Positions 18,080-24,886 of a stretch of DNA of 32,285 bases are shown here, in pieces; position 1 is the first letter of the stretch, and every line of letters begins with the position of its first letter. This DNA is from a virus. The position numbers and the translations under genes were made by a program. The notes beneath the pieces were generated by a model, which made no database searches, was not told where the DNA came from, and saw only the letters and a program-made list of their open reading frames with translations. Location: the IMG/VR virus record IMGVR_UViG_3300025120_000282, positions 1 to 32,285 of that record; one strand, given 5' to 3'.

Positions 18080-19000
18080 TTATTTCAGCCATTTACTCTG
18101 TCCTCTCATGTTCATTAATAGTCTTCCAGGGTGCATATTACTTAATCTTAGTTTTGCGTTTCTCAATAATGATGACTTATCCTTTCTAGCTCTATTAACT
18201 ACATATTCTTGAATACCATATTTTACATTTAATAATGAGTACCTTATGTATGCATATATAAATTCTTCAAATAATTTATTAACTTGTATCTTAGAATTAT
18301 TTCCTTGCTCCATACCATCTGAAACATATTCTAAAACTACAGATTGTCCCGCTAAATCTGAAGATAAATATATAACTCCCTCTTGTTTGTTTATTGTAAA
18401 CGTAGGATTTACATTTGCAGTCTCTGTGTTTAAACCAAATCTATCCCCTATTCCATATTCAAAATACCATTCACCATTACAGCAAAATCCTTCCTGCCCG
18501 TTGTAAGGCCCAGGCCCTAAATATAAAGCTCTCATTCCTCCCCCTTGTCTTGATAAATCCACTAAAGAGTTTTCAGGTTTTAACACATTACCATCTAAAT
18601 CAAATAAAATCTGTGCATTATTGTCTTGCAGATAAGAACTACTCCATTGTGTTTGTATGTTTTCAACTAATGGATATAAAACACCATCTCTGTAATACGA
18701 TATCCTAACATAATTAACATAATCTTGAGGTAAAATAAATCTTATTTGCGAGTCTACAGTTAATTGCAATACTTTAATTTCTTTCATCGCATCGTAATTT
18801 AACTCTTGTATTCCTCTCTTTGCGTGAAATAAAACTTGATACCTTTCTATGTTATTTAATATCTCATTGTTACCTTGATATATTAACATAAAATTAGACA
18901 CTATATCTTCTAAGCTTACATACTGATATGAACCCCAGTTCTCATCCTTAGGAGATACTTGATTGTTTTCGTAATATTGATAGTCAGTAATATATGCCAT
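18080..19000 (-). CDS. tail ring/tubular protein, 306 aa
   Basis: Residues 28-75 (VSLEDIVSNFMLIYQGNNEI ... RYQVLFHAKRGIQELNYDAMKEIK) are a pattern I recall from the conserved crAss-like tail ring (tail tubular) proteins. LPQDYVNYVRISYY (94-107) follows on a beta strand. The C-terminus is helical and basic (VKYGIQEYVVNRARKDKSSL ... MNMRGQSKWLK), suited to packing against a neighbouring ring. A CC pair in FCCNGEWYFEYG (near 172-183) is unusual for a cytoplasmic virion protein. It sits between another ring/adaptor gene (3-base gap) and the large stabilisation gene (1-base gap), which is the standard order for portal-tail connector proteins. I am confident in a connector or ring role; which ring it forms is inference. 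Confidence 0.75.
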   Translation of the reverse strand: MAYITDYQYYENNQVSPKDENWGSYQYVSLEDIVSNFMLIYQGNNEILNNIERYQVLFHAKRGIQELNYDAMKEIKVLQLTVDSQIRFILPQDYVNYVRISYYRDGVLYPLVENIQTQWSSSYLQDNNAQILFDLDGNVLKPENSLVDLSRQGGGMRALYLGPGPYNGQEGFCCNGEWYFEYGIGDRFGLNTETANVNPTFTINKQEGVIYLSSDLAGQSVVLEYVSDGMEQGNNSKIQVNKLFEEFIYAYIRYSLLNVKYGIQEYVVNRARKDKSSLLRNAKLRLSNMHPGRLLMNMRGQSKWLK

Positions 19001-19003
19001 TTC

Positions 19004-19990
19004 TTATACTTGTATTTGGTTTTCTTGCACTTCCTCTGTTGATCCAAAATTATACACTTGTTGCTCTCTAATTTCTATTCCTACATATTGACATATTTTT
19101 GCTATCAACCCTGGTTCATCAGACAATGGTAATTCAAAGTCTTGAAAGTCTGCTGCCGAAGCATCAAATAATGGTTCTCCTTCAACTATTGTAACAAAAG
19201 TCCATTTAGGTGCTTTAGGATATCTAACGTATTGTGTTTTTATAGCACCCGCAGCTTGTATGGTTGTTGGGTAAACCGTAATGGTATTACCGTCTAAAAC
19301 GTAAGCGGGAAATAATGAAGATGGAGATGTTATTGTAGAGCTAGTTAAATAAAATAATTTATTTTGACTTACTCTTTCTACCTCAACTATTGTGTTTGCA
19401 TCAAATATACTATAGTTTTCAGCAGGAGGTACAGTAGCTGATTGAAATATATCAGTTGCTAAATTTAAAGTAGTAGCGTCTACCACTGAATTAACAAATG
19501 ATTCAGTTAAAGTACCCGTATTAACAACTAAACTGCCTGTAAGCGGAAATACTGTAAAGCCAGTAGCTCCAGTATTAAAAGCTGGTGGAGAAGGTTGGCC
19601 AACTAAGGCAGCATTTATTAACTGTTTATTATTACTTGCACTTGTTGTTCCTGATGTAAGAAGTGTAGGGTAATGAAATATTTTATTTATTAAATAATAA
19701 TCTAACGGTAAGTTCCAAGAATTAGCTCCGTTACCTCCAATTAAAAAAGCTTGTACTGAAAAAGAATCTATTACCTCAACTAATCCTTTAGTTATATCAG
19801 CGTACCCCGTTCCCGAAAGTCTTTGGTTTTCTCTATTTATATATTGATTGTACTGATAAAAGTAATCCTCAAATAAGTCCATTTGTGCTTGTTGAGCATA
19901 CAAATTGAAGTCTTGAGGAGATAAGTACCCGTAATTATTTTTATTTATAATTGCCAATACTGTATTCCTAACATTATTAATCATAGCCAT
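19004..19990 (-). CDS. head-tail adaptor / tail ring protein, 328 aa, with inserted beta module
   Basis: The start (MAMINNVRNTVLAIINKNNY) and helical N-terminus (GYLSPQDFNLYAQQAQMDLF) are typical of P22 gp4/T7 gp11-like adaptors in Bacteroidota podoviruses. LPLDYYLINKIFHY (94-107) and IVEVERVSQNKLFYLTSSTI (201-220) look like one continuous core. Between them, at about 112-197, lies a sequence resembling the beta modules of the 317-aa protein (VVDATTLNLATDIFQSATVP, then ENYSIFDA). The downstream core continues VLDGNTITVYPTTI and VRYPKAPKWTFV. It opens a new transcription unit: a terminator lies about 34 bases upstream of the start codon and a TATATTTG promoter-like element about 23 bases upstream. 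It probably joins portal to tail. Confidence 0.72.
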   Translation of the reverse strand: MAMINNVRNTVLAIINKNNYGYLSPQDFNLYAQQAQMDLFEDYFYQYNQYINRENQRLSGTGYADITKGLVEVIDSFSVQAFLIGGNGANSWNLPLDYYLINKIFHYPTLLTSGTTSASNNKQLINAALVGQPSPPAFNTGATGFTVFPLTGSLVVNTGTLTESFVNSVVDATTLNLATDIFQSATVPPAENYSIFDANTIVEVERVSQNKLFYLTSSTITSPSSLFPAYVLDGNTITVYPTTIQAAGAIKTQYVRYPKAPKWTFVTIVEGEPLFDASAADFQDFELPLSDEPGLIAKICQYVGIEIREQQVYNFGSTEEVQENQIQV

Positions 19991-20013
19991 AGAAAATACA
20001 TTTTAAATATCTA

Positions 20014-20021
20014 CAAATATA
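20014..20021 (-). promoter_or_regulatory. candidate Bacteroidota -7 promoter element for the tail/ejection operon
   Basis: The minus strand reads TATATTTG, fitting TAnnTTTG, a few bases past the T-tract of the terminator at 20024-20058 and 23 bases before the ATG at 19990. A terminator followed at once by a promoter is a natural operon boundary. No TTTG -33 element is evident because the upstream bases are the terminator itself. Confidence 0.5.
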
Positions 20022-20023
20022 AG

Positions 20024-20058
20024 AAAAAAAAAGAGGTTACTTTTTTTAGTAACCTCTT
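20024..20058 (-). terminator. strong Rho-independent terminator after the 317-aa head gene
   Basis: An 11-bp perfect stem pairs AAGAGGTTACT (20031-20041, read on the plus strand) with AGTAACCTCTT (20048-20058), around a 6-base loop. On the minus strand the hairpin is followed by nine T residues, partly shared with the stem base. It begins 20 bases after the stop of the 317-aa gene. The plus strand has no comparable T-run beyond the hairpin, so it acts on leftward transcription. Confidence 0.85.
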
Positions 20059-20078
20059 AAGAATTGTTGTAAAAACTA

Positions 20079-21032
20079 TTAAGCTGCTGTTACGCTTTCT
20101 ACTGTTATAACCGCGTTTTCAAATATCGGCATTTGTACTCTTGCAGTAGAAGGGCCAGGAGGTTCAGGCATATCAACACCTATATATCCTCTCTTCATAG
20201 CATTTTGTATTGCAATAGCAACAGCACGTCCAGTTCCTTGATCTGAATGGTCTATTGTAACTTCATCATTATTAACTGTGTTTAACTGAATTATAGTTTG
20301 TTCTGCTCCAGCTCTGTCAGCTAAAACTATCTGATCCATTTGAATTAAATATGTTGAAGCTACAGTTGAGTCAAAAATATTATATGCGTCTCCAAGAGCA
20401 CCTACTGTAGAGCTGCATCTAAATCTATTTTTATCTATAATTACAGTAACTATTTCACTAAAGTTTTGTGTAGTGTTTTCATATACATCACCAACAGATA
20501 AAGTAGTTAAAAAAGACTGTCCATTACTATAAACTTCATTTGAAGGAGCTGAAATTGTAAAATTATCATTAAACAAGGTTGAGCTGTTAAAAATATCAGC
20601 CGTTAATGTTAATGATGTTTCGTTAATTAAAGCAGCTACAGTAGTTGTCGTAGAAGCTGTTGTGTTTGTTACAGTATCTCCAACTCTAACTTTACGAGCT
20701 GTAAATGTTGATCCTACAGCATTTAATTGATTTAATTTACGAACAGCAAAAGTTTCTCCACCTGCATTAAATAAATTTGTTGCAAAAGTTAACTTATTTG
20801 TTGCTACTGCCGTACAAGCTGCTTGCGTTGACGCAGTAATATTATAAGCTATATCTCCAACAACCACTCCTAAAGCAACAAAGTCTACCGCTGCATCATT
20901 TAACTCATTAGTTGCAGCCCCTGCATTTGTTCCTGAGGCTATTCCTGCCGAAGCGGCTGATGGTATTACTAAATCAAGTGTACCAGAAGATACAACTGTG
21001 TTAATTGGAATTTCTAAGTATTTCGCTCTCAT
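20079..21032 (-). CDS. beta-rich head protein with three tandem VGD modules, 317 aa
   Basis: The protein shows three internal repeats of about 57 residues: about 43-98 (VVGDIAYNITAS ... NKLTFATNLFNAG), 101-161 (RVGDTVTNTTAS ... TSLTLTADIFNSS, NFTI) and 163-221 (SVGDVYENTTQN ... YNIFDS). The common frame is VGD-x-V-x-N-x-T, then V-x-x-I, L-x-L, IF and Y/F-x-I. The flanks (MRAKYLEIPINTVVSSGTLD at the start and the final 95 residues) form another beta unit that resembles the neighbouring 92-aa protein, notably EVTIDHSD against LVTIDYVDG. It is Thr/Ala-rich with no membrane segment. The place between the capsid and ring genes, within the capsid transcription area, suggests a capsid decoration or auxiliary head protein. 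The gene begins 4 bases after the 92-aa gene and ends just before a strong terminator. Confidence 0.65.
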   Translation of the reverse strand: MRAKYLEIPINTVVSSGTLDLVIPSAASAGIASGTNAGAATNELNDAAVDFVALGVVVGDIAYNITASTQAACTAVATNKLTFATNLFNAGGETFAVRKLNQLNAVGSTFTARKVRVGDTVTNTTASTTTTVAALINETSLTLTADIFNSSTLFNDNFTISAPSNEVYSNGQSFLTTLSVGDVYENTTQNFSEIVTVIIDKNRFRCSSTVGALGDAYNIFDSTVASTYLIQMDQIVLADRAGAEQTIIQLNTVNNDEVTIDHSDQGTGRAVAIAIQNAMKRGYIGVDMPEPPGPSTARVQMPIFENAVITVESVTAA

Positions 21033-21036
21033 AAGA

Positions 21037-21315
21037 TTATGCGTTTACTATAGAAGTTACAGCCTTTGGTAGAATTAGCTCAAAGTATGGAGAAGTCCAT
21101 CCTGTTGATAATGCTGTTTCTATTGAGTTTACTATATCTAAATATACATCTGAATCTAATTGAGCTGCTGTAGTAATAGTTGTAGTCGTTCCATCAACGT
21201 AATCTATTGTTACAAGAGCCGCTGTAGCAGTTTGTGTAGCTACGGCTTTTATACCGTTACAGCTAATTAATTGACCTGTAAAAGGTGCGTTTGTTATTTT
21301 TAAGAATTTTGTCAT
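21037..21315 (-). CDS. small beta-rich head-associated protein, 92 aa
   Basis: The product begins MTKFLKITNAPFTGQLISCN and continues with strands typical of a small beta sandwich (AALVTIDYVDGTTTTITTAA) and a helix (YLDIVNSIETALSTGW). It ends in FELILPKAVTSIVNA. Its body resembles the two flanks of the adjacent 317-aa protein, suggesting duplication followed by module insertion in one copy. It is probably an auxiliary capsid or decoration protein, inferred from position just after the capsid region and from composition. The ATG at 21315 has an A-rich leader (CTTTTTATAAA-ATG), and a promoter-like TATCTTTG lies 32 bases upstream. It has no signal peptide. Confidence 0.65.
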   Translation of the reverse strand: MTKFLKITNAPFTGQLISCNGIKAVATQTATAALVTIDYVDGTTTTITTAAQLDSDVYLDIVNSIETALSTGWTSPYFELILPKAVTSIVNA

Positions 21316-21347
21316 TTTATAAAAAGGTTTTAATGATTATTAATTAA

Positions 21348-21355
21348 CAAAGATA
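21348..21355 (-). promoter_or_regulatory. candidate -7 element before the small head genes
   Basis: The minus strand reads TATCTTTG (TAnnTTTG) in the 46-base gap between the 251-aa and 92-aa genes. The same bases form one arm of an 8-bp inverted repeat (AAAGATAA at 21349-21356 and TTATCTTT at 21366-21373, plus-strand reading), which spans the upstream stop codon. The site could therefore be a weak hairpin rather than a promoter. Confidence 0.35.
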
Positions 21356-21361
21356 ATGAAT

Positions 21362-22117
21362 CTATTTATCTTTATTTAAAGCCTTTTTAAGCAACTTATA
21401 TGTTTCAATACCTTCATCAGATTGCATATATGAGGCTACTATATAATATGCTTCTTCTCCATAAGGAACAGTAAGCAATTTGCTTTTATTCTTTTTTAAA
21501 GAAAAATAAACATCCTTTTTGTTATTTTGAAAAGCTAACAGTCCATTGTCAAAAAATTGTGCTACTACATTAGTAAGCTCTAACATTGGATCGTTTAAAA
21601 CCTCCATAAATTCGTAAGGCTCATGTTTTGCAAAAAGCAATACATCTCTTTTTAATTCTGGTATAGACATTTTGTCCACTGCAACCCCTAAAAACACCCT
21701 ACACACACTTATTAATTTTTCAGTATCTAATCCTCTAGCTAATACTTGTGCATCTAACTCTAGTTCAACACTTTCTAATTCTTGAGCCGCATCTCTTTGA
21801 GTATTTATTTCTACAAATGTAGACCCGTTCCCTGGATGATAAGATAAAAACTTTTGTAGCACTTGATTTTCTTTACTAACAGCTAACATTCCGTCTTCAA
21901 AAACGATAGGTTCTAATATAGCATTACCATCTTGCTCATCTTCAAAAGGAGATTTTTGATTTCTTGCGTAACGCAAAGGTCTGTTTAAACCTTGATCTTC
22001 GTCAAAATACATTAATGGTGATCTTCTGTGGTGTCTTGACGCTAACATAAAAGATAAAGGAGATCTTTCTCCTGTTAACTTATACGATTTATTTACTAAT
22101 TTTTTTACTTTGTTCAT
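21362..22117 (-). CDS. conserved head-module protein of unknown function, 251 aa
   Basis: A basic N-terminus leads into SPLSFMLASRHHRRSPLMYF (19-38) and then DEDQGLNRPLRYARNQKSPF (39-58). A strongly conserved-looking patch EDEQDGNAILEPIVFEDG follows; I associate it with a family found in marine phages, but I cannot name a function. The remaining two thirds are helical (VLQKFLSYHPGNG; AQELESVELELDAQVLARGL; a FDNGLLAFQNNKKDVYFSLK stretch). No catalytic motif is clear and there is no membrane segment. It follows the capsid terminator and has an A-rich leader (AAATTAAATAAA-ATG) without an obvious promoter, so expression may depend on read-through past the terminator. Possible roles are head vertex protein or assembly factor; both are guesses from position. 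Confidence 0.6.
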   Translation of the reverse strand: MNKVKKLVNKSYKLTGERSPLSFMLASRHHRRSPLMYFDEDQGLNRPLRYARNQKSPFEDEQDGNAILEPIVFEDGMLAVSKENQVLQKFLSYHPGNGSTFVEINTQRDAAQELESVELELDAQVLARGLDTEKLISVCRVFLGVAVDKMSIPELKRDVLLFAKHEPYEFMEVLNDPMLELTNVVAQFFDNGLLAFQNNKKDVYFSLKKNKSKLLTVPYGEEAYYIVASYMQSDEGIETYKLLKKALNKDK

Positions 22118-22145
22118 TTTATTTAATTTTAAGTTTATTTAATTT

Positions 22146-22174
22146 AAAAAAAAGGGAGGAGTTACCCTCCCTTT
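22146..22174 (-). terminator. strong Rho-independent terminator after the major capsid gene
   Basis: A 9-bp stem (AAAGGGAGG at 22151-22159 paired with CCTCCCTTT at 22166-22174) closes a 6-base loop. On the minus strand it is followed by a run of eight T residues, partly shared with the stem base. It lies 19 bases after the capsid stop. The GC-rich stem stands out sharply in this AT-rich genome. Confidence 0.85.
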
Positions 22175-22193
22175 CTAGTTTACTACCACCTAC

Positions 22194-23666
22194 TTACTGT
22201 TGGAATATAAAGAAGTTATTCGCTCCTAAAGTACACACAGCTCTTTCAGACAAGAAGTTTACAGTCATACTATCCGTAGTATTTGTTCTTGCACCACCAG
22301 CAGAACCAGTAATCCAAGTTTTGTAACGTCTGTCTTCTGATTCAGAAGCTCTGTATCTTACATGAAGGAAAGGTCTCTTTGCGTTCTTACCTAAGATTTG
22401 GTCATATACAGTAGTTGATCCAGCTGGAACCATAAGCCCATTTACTGCACCACCTTCTAAACCTCCTCTCATTGTAGGATCATTTAGGTATTTCCAGTCA
22501 GACTTATAGAAGTCATAACCTCTTCTAAATCCTGTGAAACCTAAATTAAGAGCCATTTCTTTATCATTATCAAATAAACCGTATGAAGTACCACCTGCTC
22601 CGTAAGAGTTTTGTGCTGCTAACATATCATCTATATCAAATGAGAAATTTCTATTAACGAATAATACATTTTCTTCAATAGATCCTTGTCTGTCTAATCT
22701 CTGAATAACTGAGTCAAAACCTGCTAAAGTAACTGGGTTACCTCCACTCCAGATGTTTCCTCTGTTTTGCACAGAAAAGAAAATTCCATCAGAACCAGAG
22801 CCATTTGCTACACCAAGTCCAGAACCTACTACTTGACCTTGTAAGAAATCTGCCGCACCAGAAGCCGCACCTGCTGGAACTGCTTCCACCATAGCTGTTT
22901 CTAGGTAATCTTCAAAACGTAGTCTTGTTTCATGCTCTGATTTTAGGTACCATAAGTATCCATTAGCTCCATTCTCAGTAGTAACTTCTATCCACCCGAT
23001 TTGAGCCATATCAGAACCATTAACAGTATACTGGTCTTTTATAATAATTGGTTTGTTATCAAATATTAGATCTTGAGATTCTAAAGATCCAGCCATTCCT
23101 GGCGTTCCTTTTCTAAATTCAGATCCGTAAATAAACATTGTAGCTGTAGTTCCTACTCCAGTCCATGCTTGTCCAGCTGTCTCATAATAGGCTACTGTGA
23201 ATGTACCTGGAGCTGCTGCTGTTGGAGCTGCTGTTACGATTGCTTTATTAGATAATGTTGTTCCATTAGTATCAAGAGAAATCATTATCGTTTGACCTAC
23301 TCTAATTGCACCAAAACCATTTGCTGGTGCTGATGATGTAGGAGGGGTACTTGTTAATTGACCAGCTGGAATAACCCAAGTGGCTGCGTCAACACCAGCT
23401 ATAGATCCTGTTGTCATAGCTGTATATTTAGTGTGTAACCTTCCTTGTTCTGCCCACTTAATCATATCTGAGTTAGTTGGCATTTCAGCACCTACCATTC
23501 TTAAGAATGAAGCTACTGATCTATTTCCATAACGCTCAAATTCTTTTTCATAAGTATCTGGTAAATACTGATTTAGAAAATCAAAGTTAGTTATGTAGTT
23601 TGTTGGTTGGGCAACTTGCTGAGCACTTGGCTGCAAATTAAACCCAGGGACTGCGTTTACTGGCAT
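22194..23666 (-). CDS. major capsid protein (HK97-fold, crAss-like), 490 aa
   Basis: It lies directly after a scaffold-like gene and carries patterns of crAss-like capsid proteins. The N-terminal helix has FLNQYLPDTYEKEFERYGNR (30-49) and the core has GSEFRKGTPGM (181-191). The segment IIIKDQYTVNGSDMAQIGWI follows from residue 207, and the C-terminal half has EHETRLRFEDYLETAM and YRASESEDRRYKTWITGSAG. Residues about 85-182 are Thr/Ala/Gly-rich and beta-like (VGQTIMISLDTNGTT ... VAYYET ... ATMFIYG). They interrupt the helical E-loop and core order, so they are probably a surface insertion domain. There is no N-terminal cleavage site that I can identify. A strong terminator follows immediately, as expected for the most abundant virion protein. 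The HK97 fold itself is inferred from family resemblance. Confidence 0.85.
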   Translation of the reverse strand: MPVNAVPGFNLQPSAQQVAQPTNYITNFDFLNQYLPDTYEKEFERYGNRSVASFLRMVGAEMPTNSDMIKWAEQGRLHTKYTAMTTGSIAGVDAATWVIPAGQLTSTPPTSSAPANGFGAIRVGQTIMISLDTNGTTLSNKAIVTAAPTAAAPGTFTVAYYETAGQAWTGVGTTATMFIYGSEFRKGTPGMAGSLESQDLIFDNKPIIIKDQYTVNGSDMAQIGWIEVTTENGANGYLWYLKSEHETRLRFEDYLETAMVEAVPAGAASGAADFLQGQVVGSGLGVANGSGSDGIFFSVQNRGNIWSGGNPVTLAGFDSVIQRLDRQGSIEENVLFVNRNFSFDIDDMLAAQNSYGAGGTSYGLFDNDKEMALNLGFTGFRRGYDFYKSDWKYLNDPTMRGGLEGGAVNGLMVPAGSTTVYDQILGKNAKRPFLHVRYRASESEDRRYKTWITGSAGGARTNTTDSMTVNFLSERAVCTLGANNFFIFQQ

Positions 23667-23687
23667 CTTTTTTTATGTTTTAATTGT

Positions 23688-24833
23688 TTATAATTTTTTT
23701 AAACTTCTAATTTTTAGTCCTCTACCACTGTCATTAAAGTTTGAGCCTAACGCTCTTATCTTTGATCCGTCTTTCATAACGCTTTGTTGAGATTGTCTTA
23801 TATCCATATTAATGTTTTTAGATTTTTTAGAAACATTATCTACGGTATCAGACACTCCTTGGTCATAAAAAAACTTAGCATACTTTTCTGGATTCATCGC
23901 CATTGATAAAGCCTTATGATAACCATTAACATCAGTAATCATTCCATCTTTATCCATGTAATTACTCAAAAAATTATTAACATCAGACTGCTTGCTTTTT
24001 AATTCTTGAGAATCTCCAGGCTTAAAAGTAAAATTCTTTTCTCCTACATTGAACTCAAAACCTTTGAACTCACTGCCAAAAACCTCATCAGTTTTCTTGA
24101 GAAACCAATCATACTTTTTTTGGTTTGCTTCTTTAACAGTTTTAGACTCCTGTATGTAACTTTTATAAGCACTTAAACTTTCTTTGTCAGATTCAGATAA
24201 CCCACTCCCACTTGACTCAAGAGGAATTTTAAATTTATCTTTTTGAACAACGAAATATTTTTTCGCTTTTGCAAGTTCTCTTTTTTTAGCTAATTTTAAT
24301 TTCTTAATATCTTTTGGATCATCTTCTTCCTCATCGTAAGAAAATTTATCCTCCATCAAATCTTGAATATCTATAGCGTCTAAACCTTCTTCGGTTTCAC
24401 CATAATAACTAGCTAATAACTCATCAGAGTCCATGGTATCAAAGTCTCTTTGTAATTTATAAAAGTCTTCAATACCACGCCCTGTATCCTGTTTATATTT
24501 TAGATATGCCGAAACATCTTCAGGTAATTCGTCATTGTCTTTTGTTTGCGTAAACAAATCATCTACTGAAGAGATATCTTTATCATATCTATTTTTTATA
24601 TATTTAAGAACGTCTTCGTCATTTAACTCTGACGAGGGAGTTTCTTCCGTTACAGCTGACTCGGACTGATCCTCATCTTCTGTGTTTTCCTTTTCCGTTG
24701 TTTGTACTTCTGCTACAGGATTAGAAACATTTTCTTGTTGTTCTTGCTTTTCTTCATGCTTATCTAAAAGTTCTTGCTCTATCTCCTGTCTTGATTTTTC
24801 TTCTTTTGTAACTTCTTTTACTGTAATTTCCAT
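23688..24833 (-). CDS. scaffolding protein, 381 aa
   Basis: The gene lies between portal and capsid, the usual scaffold position. The first 75 residues are highly acidic and Glu/Gln-rich (LLDKHEEKQEQQE; TEDEDQSESAVTEETPSSEL). The middle is charged and helical with an acidic SYDEEEDDPKD followed by a Lys-rich helix (IKKLKLAKKRELAKAKKYF). The C-terminus is basic (GRGLKIRSLKKL), as in scaffold domains that bind the capsid shell. No enzyme motif is visible, so no protease is fused to it. The start ATG has a long A/T leader (AAATTAAATAAAATAAA-ATG), and a promoter-like element sits 20 bases upstream, so scaffold and capsid may be transcribed from their own promoter. Confidence 0.75.
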   Translation of the reverse strand: MEITVKEVTKEEKSRQEIEQELLDKHEEKQEQQENVSNPVAEVQTTEKENTEDEDQSESAVTEETPSSELNDEDVLKYIKNRYDKDISSVDDLFTQTKDNDELPEDVSAYLKYKQDTGRGIEDFYKLQRDFDTMDSDELLASYYGETEEGLDAIDIQDLMEDKFSYDEEEDDPKDIKKLKLAKKRELAKAKKYFVVQKDKFKIPLESSGSGLSESDKESLSAYKSYIQESKTVKEANQKKYDWFLKKTDEVFGSEFKGFEFNVGEKNFTFKPGDSQELKSKQSDVNNFLSNYMDKDGMITDVNGYHKALSMAMNPEKYAKFFYDQGVSDTVDNVSKKSKNINMDIRQSQQSVMKDGSKIRALGSNFNDSGRGLKIRSLKKL

Positions 24834-24853
24834 TTTATTTTATTTAATTTATA

Positions 24854-24871
24854 CAAAGTTAATACTTATTT
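24854..24871 (-). promoter_or_regulatory. promoter-like element before scaffold/capsid (copy 1 of an 18-bp repeat)
   Basis: The minus strand reads AAATAAGTATTAACTTTG, whose end TAACTTTG fits the Bacteroidota -7 consensus TAnnTTTG. Exactly the same 18 bases occur before the portal gene at 27369-27386. It ends 20 bases before the scaffold ATG, in a true intergenic gap of 53 bases. No standard TTTG -33 element is present, so a phage-modified or phage-specific sigma recognition is possible. Confidence 0.6.
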
Positions 24872-24886
24872 ATTTAATTTTTTAGA

